Positions 57,369 through 64,000 of a stretch of DNA of 64,000 nucleotides are shown in pieces. The DNA is from Lenzites betulinus (lineage: Eukaryota; Basidiomycota; Agaricomycetes; Polyporales; Polyporaceae). Under the pieces are notes generated by a model that ran no database searches, was not told where the DNA came from, and saw only the letters and a program-made list of their open reading frames with translations. Positions within the stretch are counted from its first letter, which is position 1. The number at the start of each line of letters is the position of its first letter. Made by a program: the position numbers and the translations under genes. Location: NCBI GenBank assembly GCA_022264855.1, contig JABYQU010000020.1:186001-250000 (forward strand), given 5' to 3'.

Positions 57369-58652
57369 GAGGAGGAGTACAACTTCAAGTGACCCTGCCG
57401 GTGCGAGTCACGCCGCCCACTGGCATTGCCAATGGACCGCGCGGAAAATTAGAATGTGTACAGCGAGTCAGAACAACTGCTGAATTTGACTGGTTACCTT
57501 CATCATCGAACCCCCTTCGCCCCGGGGTGCTGGTGACCGGTCCCAGTCGCCGCCCTGCATAATGCACCCGGAAGAGTCGGCAGGCATTCTCGGGCGCGCA
57601 GCAGTGCACGACTTCGGATTATGCACCCCTCCGACATATCGGAGTGCGATGTTTTCGGACGCGCCCCGGGGCGCCGCGCGTGATTGGCCGCGCGCGCGCA
57701 GGGCTGGTCCGCTGGAAGCAGAAATGGGCTGAAAAGCGTCCGAACCGACGTTCCATCAGGCACGGCTCGCCGTTCGAATCTGTTGTGCGCGGGTTTCGTC
57801 GCGGTGGGTCCGGGCGGGAGGGGAGGAGGCGCCATGTGCTCGCGGACGGAGATCAGTCGTTCCCAGCGCGCTCGCGGGGTCGGGCGGGACATACCCTGCG
57901 TCGGTGAGTTAGATCTTCAGAAGAAGTTGTGGCTTGTGGCCTGAGACCATCGATTGCGGTTGGTACGTATACGTATACGTATGAGTAAGTAAGGAGGAAT
58001 GTCGACACGTCGAAGTCAAGAATTCGAACAGATCTTGTTAACTAATCCTCCCTTGACAAATTGAAAGCTTGAAAGCTTGACGGCTCGCTGTCACGCATCT
58101 GCATCATGTCGGGGTGCTGGGGGTCTCAGACTTCTTGCAACGATCGGGGATTCAGAGCTGGGCTGCCACGATCGCCGATCGCGACGCGGGACCTCGCGTG
58201 TAGAGGAGCGCTCGTCACACACCGCATGACCGTGACTCCTGGCGACCTGAGTATCCCGAAGTCGCCGTCGTCGAAGTTGTTGAGAAGTTGGCCCGTGATA
58301 CTCGGCTTGCAAGGATACGCATACACGGGTGTACAAGTTGGCATGGGGGCCTGAGCGGCAAGTTCGATGTTATGACAGAATAGAATAAAGCGGGTCCGGC
58401 GTTTTCCAATTCACAGCGCTAAGTATAGTACGAATAAACGAGCCAAGTTACACTCTCCGGCGAAACCACCGTCCGCTGAAATAAAGTAATGATGATGGTC
58501 ATGGTCACGGCCAGCCATCCAATCGCGTTGGCAAGGGGGCACCACCTGCGAGGGCCAGGCCCCCCATTCAATTACTGATACACGCACCGGGGGCGATTAT
58601 CGTCGATCTCGGCGCGCCCGCGGGTTCCGACGCGCGTGAGAGGGGGGAGCGA
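57369..58652. other. Convergent intergenic, no gene
   Basis: 1.3 kb between two convergent stops. It contains small simple repeats (alternating TA/CG near 57965-57980 and a duplicated GAAAGCTT near 58064-58078). The GC-rich block 57600-57900 opens by chance on both strands. No domain was seen. Confidence 0.5.
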
Positions 58653-61535
58653 TCACGCCTCCTGCGCGCTGAGGAGCCGCTCAAGCTCGCGGAGGCGGCC
58701 CTCCCACTGCTGAACCTCGGCGAGCCGGTTCTCGAGCGACACGATCTCGCGGTCGAGGTCCATGCGCTCCTCGGCCGTGCCGATGCGCTTGAGCGTCCAC
58801 CGGCCCGTGCCGTCGCCCGCGACCGTGAGCAGCTGTGTGTGGTAGCGCATGAGGGCGGGGCTGGCGGTGGAGTTGCGTCAGCGAGTGATGCAGTGGTGGT
58901 GTGGGCGAGCGAGGGAGAGGGAGACGTACCGGAGGGAGATGGTGATGAGCGTGATCCCGAGCGACTTTGCGTGCTCGTACATCCGGCCCTCGACGTCGCT
59001 GGACACTGCGCTGGTGCACTCTGAGGATGTTGAGTAAGGATGAGTAATGGCTCCCGGCTCCCGGGGTACGTGGGCTGCTTACCATCCAGAATGGCGAACT
59101 TCGGCATGTGGTAGAACACCCGGGCCATACCCATCTGCGCACGGAGTACGTGAGCAGATCATCTTACGCGGTCCTCCCGGGGCCGGAGGACATACCCGCT
59201 GCTTTTCACCACCACTCAGCACGTCCCGCCATTCCTTGCGGGTCGTCCACCCGCCCTCGCGCGCAGGCAGGTAAGCCAGGTTGACAGCAGTCAGGATCTC
59301 CATGAGCTCCTTGTGCGTCTTCCCCGACGCCGCGAACTGCGGGTACGTGTCCGGGTAGATAATCCTGCACCCTAGTCAGCTCCGGCTCCCACATACACAC
59401 AAACACAAAATGAGCTCACTGGTCGAGAAGCGTGCCGGTAACCATGTACGCGCGCTGCGGCACGACGAACACGCCGCTCTTCCCCCACGGCCGGCTCACC
59501 TCGCCGCCGCCCTGCGCGGCCCACAGGCCCGCGAGCACGCGCGCGATCGCCGTCTTGCCGACGCCGTTGCTGCCCGTGATCATGAGGTGCTCGCCCTGCT
59601 CGAGCTCGAACGAGAGGCCCTTCACGAGCACGGTGCCCGAGCCCTTGCTCGACCCGGACTCGGACGCGTCGTCCGCGGCGACGAACGCCGCGGCGGTCGT
59701 CGGGATCCCGACGTCGACGTTCCGGAGCGCGACGACGTCTTTTGCGGACGGCGCGGGGAGTGGGAGTGGGGGGAGGTTGTGTAGCGTGGAGAGGAGGGTG
59801 TAGAGACGCGTCGTGAGCCCGGCGAGCTCGAGCAGGTCCTTGTATGCGTACATAAGACGGCCGCCGGCGTCTGCTAAGGATAGGAGCAGGCGCCGAGAGG
59901 AGATGTATGCTGCGGGACGGGTCAGCCGGTGTACCGTGCTCAGCTTATGGGGACTTACTCTCTGTTCGGTTCGCAACCTCGTTGTCGACACGTTCGTTCG
60001 GCTTAGGGCCCTGTGCCTGTATGCCCACATGCCTGCGTCTTGTGAAGAAAACAGGGATAGAGATCAGGCAGTACCCGGCAGCGCTCCAAAGGTACTTGAT
60101 CACGAAGTCCTCTGTCCATTCGTAGGCGATACGAATCTGTATTTTCTGTTAGCAAGATATCGAGACAATAGCATCGGCCCCCAGTACCTTGTAGATCGAG
60201 TTGACGTGTTTGATCAAGCGGAGGTACGCTCTCCAGAGAATACTCCGTTCTCGCAAGCCGCCCCCATAGAACCTATTAGGCGGTTAGCGTCTCCATATCG
60301 AACGACTTGATGAAAGTGCAAACTGACGCGACTTCTTCGCTCTCTCGGCCCACCCTGCCCATACCAGCCCTGTACTCGCCCTCGAGCCGTGCCTCCACAG
60401 CTGCTAAGCGTCCGAACGCGGGCGTAACAGCGCGGAGGATCTTGGCCGTAATGTAATAATTGAGGAACAGCATGCCCGTGCCGCGGATGCCCAGTGACCG
60501 TGAGAGCTGCGATGTGAACAAGACAAGATCGAGGGACGGTTTCAAAACGTTCCCGCTGCAGCCCTTGTTAAGCGCATGTTACACTTGTAGTACAACGCGC
60601 GACAACTCACTAGATGCCGGAAAGCGCGTCGCAGAATGCAGAGATATCGGACGTGATGTATTGGTCAACATCGTCCAATCCGCCCTCCAGCGCCACACGG
60701 TAATACCGCAGGTCGGGCGAAGAGGAGAGGTATAGGTCGTCGGTGTAGCGATTTAGGCGCGTCCGCATGCGTAGCGACAGCTTCGCTTGTAGATGCCGAA
60801 TCTAAGGTGGCACCAGGAAGCAATTCAGTAAGCCATGGATGCTGGGGGATGTAAAGGAGGTCGTACCATGGAGTTCGTGTATGTACTCGGAATGGCAAGC
60901 AAGAACCAAAGTCCGATGCCTTTCAAGAAGCCGAAGCCATCAGCGCTCACCAGGTCACGTACGATGCGTCCATCCAGGCGGGCGACTGCCACGCTGAGCA
61001 CTGTGCGCATGACTAGGAAGAAGGAGTGCGAGACTAGGATGAGAGACTCCTTCGAGTGCCATGAGGGGAACGCTATCCGCAGAATGGCAAAGAGCTGGCG
61101 GAGGAAGGTCTTGTCTAGACTAGGCTTATGCGAAGCCGGGACCAGCGGGAACCGTTTCGCGTTATCTGCGAAAGTGGATGCGGATGTGGGCTTGACCGTG
61201 ACCTATCGAGGTGGTAGAATTCATATGCATGCTGCCGGCTGCGGATCGGAATCCGTGCGCACCTTCGATATCTGCCCCTTAAAAGGAACGAGGAGTGTCT
61301 TCGAGCCGTCCGGTTCGTCGACGTACACTTGCTGTAGTGCCTGCGCGAGCTCCTCCTGGGAGACCTCCGGCCGCGCCGCGACACTCCGTAGCCCGGCGAA
61401 CAGCCCTTTTGGTATGTCCGCGATCCGGCCTCTCAGCAAGAAGAGGGTGAAGAGTGCGACAAGTAATGAGCGTCGTGATTTGGGATCCAAGCTGCTGAGC
61501 ATGGCCGGGTGGAACTTGGGGAGTTGGATTGCCAT
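58653..61535 (-). CDS. Peroxisomal ABC half-transporter (ABCD/PXA type, long-chain acyl-CoA import)
   Basis: An ABCD-family half-transporter that dimerises in the peroxisomal membrane and imports long-chain fatty acyl-CoA for beta-oxidation. The start is at 61535 (MAIQLPKFHPAM) and the stop at 58653. At least eight exons are needed, giving roughly 750 aa. In order: an N-terminal helix (LLVALFTLFLLRGRIADIPKG); the ABC2-type membrane region (PSWHSKESLILVSHSFFLVM, LDGRIVRDLV, FLKGIGLWFLLAIPSTYTN); the family EAA-like segment (LRYYRVALEGGLDDVDQYIT, SDISAFCDALSGIYGNVLKP); and the ATPase with Walker A GSNGVGKTAI, RAYMVTGTLLDQIIYPD, signature LSGGEKQRMGMAR, Walker B FAILDECTSAV and the H-loop region. 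A C-terminal coiled coil (RMDLDREIVSLENRLAEVQQ) follows. Whether it is the PXA1 or PXA2 partner is not clear. Confidence 0.92.
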
Positions 61536-62389
61536 GGTGGACAGCCGAGCTCGGAGGACGGGAGACAGTGGGGGTGATGGTGGGCAGGTACAGACGATGT
61601 GATGGTACAGCGCTCTCCCATGTGCTGCGACGGCGCAGACGTGGACGCTCAAGTATAAGGCTTTGAGGGGCTGAGGAGAGAGGGTCGAGGATGGAATCAG
61701 GCCATGCTTCCCGTCCTCCGATCGCGGCGCGCTTGCATGTGTTTTCCCCACATTTTGATGAAGCGCCCGCGCGCTTCTCAATGATGTAATCGAACGTAGC
61801 ATGCACATACTATCAGTATCACTATGCTATCACTCTTCCGCCCAAGCAGCTTGTCTAACGGCGTGAGCTCCCAGTGCGCGATTGCCACTCGAGGATGTAC
61901 ATGGACCCAACGCATTCTACTCACCGAGCCGCACCGCAGCGGCGATGCCAATAAACTGCGGCGCTCGGGTTGCCAGGTCGAACCATCGCCGAAATAACGT
62001 TAGTAGTGATGCCACTTAAAACGCCTAACACTGACATCGAGCGGCAGAAGCTTGAAGGAGATGTCGCCGCCAGAGCTGGTGAAACGATGATGAACCAGGC
62101 ACATCTAACGTACACTCTGGCATCGGGTCGCGAATCACACCACATTCAACCAGGTAAGGTCGTACAACGGAATGGCATTGGGCTAAAACGCGTGACTACA
62201 GCTACAAGCAACCGAGAATAATCTGTTGGGATGCGCAAAAGTCAGCGTCTGCGGTATGAACATCGCACGATGATAGAGGTTCAGACGAGTTATAATGATT
62301 CCGGATAGACAGTTTTCCTCACGGTAACTCTCCGTCGAGGGAGTCTGTTCTGTCATCCCCAAGACCACGCGAAACCGATCGAGACTCAC
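61536..62389. other. Intergenic between ABC transporter and RPS12
   Basis: About 850 bp. It should hold the transporter promoter (near 61540-61800) and the RPS12 3' region. Short plus-strand frames (such as 61970-62221) have no domain. Confidence 0.5.
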
Positions 62390-62892
62390 TTAGCGGTTCT
62401 TGAAGTAGTCGAGGAGGACGTGGAGGCCCTCGCTCTCGACACCGTAGTCCTTGACGACGACGCACGAGCAGCCGACGACCTTGCGGGGGTTGCCCTCACG
62501 GTCGATCTTGCACAGACCAGACCAGGTGCCGAGCAGCTTCGCGTCCGAGACCTTGATGAGGTTGATCTTGTGCTCGGCGCAGAGAGCCTCAATGAGCTTG
62601 ATGTACTCTGCCTCCGTGCACGTCTCGACGAGGACGCAGAGATGGGCCTGGCGCTTGTCGAGCGCCTTGGCGCACTCGCGCAGACCACGAGCAAGACCGT
62701 CGTGGACAAGGGCGTTCTTCAGAACTTGCTGTAGTTCGTAACTTAATTCAGCAAGCGATACTTGCCGGGGGGACTCAAGCTTGGACGAACCTGAAGCGCC
62801 TCCTCGACGGAGAGCTTCCCCTTGGGAGCCTCAGCGGGAGCCTCGACCTCGACGGGAGCGTCGACTTGGATTTCATCAGAAGCGTCAGACAT
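62390..62892 (-). CDS. RPS12: 40S ribosomal protein S12
   Basis: Component of the small ribosomal subunit beak, from the eS12 (L7Ae-like) family. Two exons (62892-62791 and 62728-62390) give 146 aa, normal for fungi. The N-terminal extension is acidic and Ala/Glu/Val-rich ([20 protein letters not shown]). The L7Ae-like fold follows: [80 protein letters not shown], and [13 protein letters not shown] with the terminal FKNR. A second intron probably lies in the 5' leader, since the ATG directly follows a TGCAG acceptor-like sequence. It shares a 488 bp divergent promoter region with the Ski8-like gene. Confidence 0.96.
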
Positions 62893-63380
62893 CCTGCACA
62901 TGCCAGGTTAACGACATTCATTTTCAAACACACGACACGATTGTGCGTACTTTTAGTTTGAGAATGGAGCAGGGGGCGATGTCTTCTTCCGCGTTCGTGG
63001 ATGTGAGGAAAAAATAAGGTTCAGACGTGAGTGCGTATATGAGCAGTTGGAACTCCGCCGGCAGATTCCGGTGGCTGCAGCAGACGAGTCTGAGCGCAGT
63101 GAGCGTTGAGTGTGTCAATGTTCATATAATCACTGGTCCCCAGTCACTAGTCAACCATGCGTGTATAAGAACATATTGGCTTTGTCTAGTGCATCTCTCA
63201 CTGGATAGCCCAATTCTTATGTTTAACCCCTGAGATCGGTGCCCACAGATCCGGTGTAGTGTAAGCGCTCACGATCGTATGCAGCATGGTTAAGCGCCTG
63301 CGTCCTTCACTTCGACATCGTCAACTCACTCGCGTCTCGCTAGTCTCTCTGTAACATACACTCCGTAGAACGTCTTACTC
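62893..63380. promoter_or_regulatory. Divergent promoter region (RPS12 / Ski8-like)
   Basis: This 488 bp stretch lies between two divergent start codons. It should include the RPS12 5' leader and a leader intron near 62893-62950. No other gene was seen. Confidence 0.5.
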
Positions 63381-64000
63381 ATGGTGCCTTTTGCAACATC
63401 CAAGTTTGCGTGAACTGTCTGACCGTGATTGTCTAGAGTTTGGCTTTCTTACATGCCCATGACGGCGCGGAACGTATGTTGTGTCGCGTCCTACCCCCGA
63501 TGGACGTCTCATGTGAAATCCACATACAGCGCACTCCGACGCGGTCTGGGCAGTCTCTTGGACGGATGCAGACACTGTGTTGAGTATCTCAGCCGACGGC
63601 GCAATCAAGCAATGGGATTCTGTCTCGGGCCAAGTATCACGCACGCGCGCACCGCATACACTCGGCCTCGTTTCGCTCAGTGTGGACCCTGCGGGAAAGT
63701 TGGCGCTGTATAACACCCTTGAGGGCTTGACATGTCTATGGGACCTGGATAGTGGGGAGTTGAGAGGGTCATTTGAGAGCTATGCCCGCAGTGGAGATTC
63801 GACTGAACCTTGTACGTCCTGCAGAACATTGTAAGCCTGGCAGTCCAACTGACGTAACATCCCTTCTCTGTCGCTGGCTGTCTTATCGTTCCGCAGCTTG
63901 GTCAGTGTCATTGAACCCCAAAGGGGGTACCTACGCGTCTACGGGTGGATCAGGGAATGTGACCATACACTCTGCGGAAGCAGGTTCCTTCGGTGAGCGA
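63381..64000 (+). CDS. SKI8: WD40 protein, Ski8/WDR61-like (3' end outside window)
   Basis: This is the N-terminal part of a WD40 propeller similar to Ski8/WDR61. Ski8 bridges the Ski2-Ski3 helicase complex that feeds mRNA to the cytoplasmic exosome, and in some organisms also acts with the Paf1 complex or in meiotic recombination. Four exons are visible: 63381-63403, 63439-63473, 63530-63811 and 63897-~63991. The protein starts MVPFATSNLAFLHAHDGA. Blade motifs follow: HSDAVWAVSWTDADTVLSIS with DGAIKQWD, then SLSVDPAGKLALYNTLEGLT with CLWDLDSGE, then SWSVSLNPKGGTYASTGGSG and NVTIHSAEAG. The window stops just after a probable GT donor. The first intron's acceptor (CTAGAG) is a little unusual, but the frame requires it. 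Confidence 0.82.

Overview
The window is nuclear DNA of a filamentous basidiomycete, most likely an Agaricomycete (polypore-like). Genes are split by many 40-85 bp GT-AG introns, they sit on both strands with no operons, and several are of Agaricomycete type: a Galpha subunit with a long insert in its helical domain, a DUF3433 membrane protein, a basidiomycete seven-helix protein and a polyglutamine orphan. No rRNA, convincing tRNA, phage or CRISPR sequence was seen. Splice sites were read by eye. Where exon coordinates are listed, the total coding length is a multiple of three (the two genes cut by the window edges excepted).

Layout. 1-0.7 kb: 3' part of a glutathione S-transferase. 1.1-3.2 kb (-): divergent Galpha subunit. 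4.9-7.1 kb (-): La-domain (LARP/Sro9-like) RNA-binding protein. 8.3-9.8 kb (+): short-chain dehydrogenase. 10.0-11.9 kb (-): unrecognised protein. 12.6-14.5 kb (-): S-adenosylhomocysteine hydrolase, which shares a 242 bp divergent promoter with a tiny twin-CX9C Som1-like gene. 17.6-18.9 kb (+): coiled-coil/cysteine-rich orphan. 18.9-23.2 kb: gene-poor. 23.3-28.4 kb (+): a large protein with five CCCH zinc fingers and a C-terminal RBR ubiquitin ligase module. 29.1-31.7 kb (-): polyglutamine orphan. 32.7-33.7 kb (+): mitochondrial ribosome recycling factor. 34.2-34.8 kb (+): PMP3 proteolipid, followed by a possible decayed paralogue. 35.8-37.8 kb (+): F-box-like protein. 38.2-38.7 kb: an intact-looking hAT-type MITE. 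38.9-39.6 kb (+): small orphan. 40.3-44.3 kb (+): MSH2. 44.8-48.3 kb (-): two paralogous orphans. 49.8-52.6 kb (+): DUF3433 protein. 53.9-55.3 kb (-): seven-helix membrane protein. 55.8-57.4 kb (+): siderophore acyltransferase. 58.7-61.5 kb (-): peroxisomal ABC transporter half. 62.4-62.9 kb (-): ribosomal protein S12. 63.4 kb to the end (+): start of a Ski8-like WD40 protein.

The genes are mostly unrelated housekeeping functions: methyl cycle, mismatch repair, organelle translation, fatty-acyl import and RNA surveillance. Two short regulatory readings stand out. Three MluI cell-cycle boxes lie just upstream of MSH2, and a perfect iron-GATA-factor site lies 31 bp before the siderophore acyltransferase ATG. 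The most unusual protein is the CCCH/RBR protein. The cleanest mobile element is the MITE at 38179-38653, with perfect 18 bp termini and an 8 bp target duplication.
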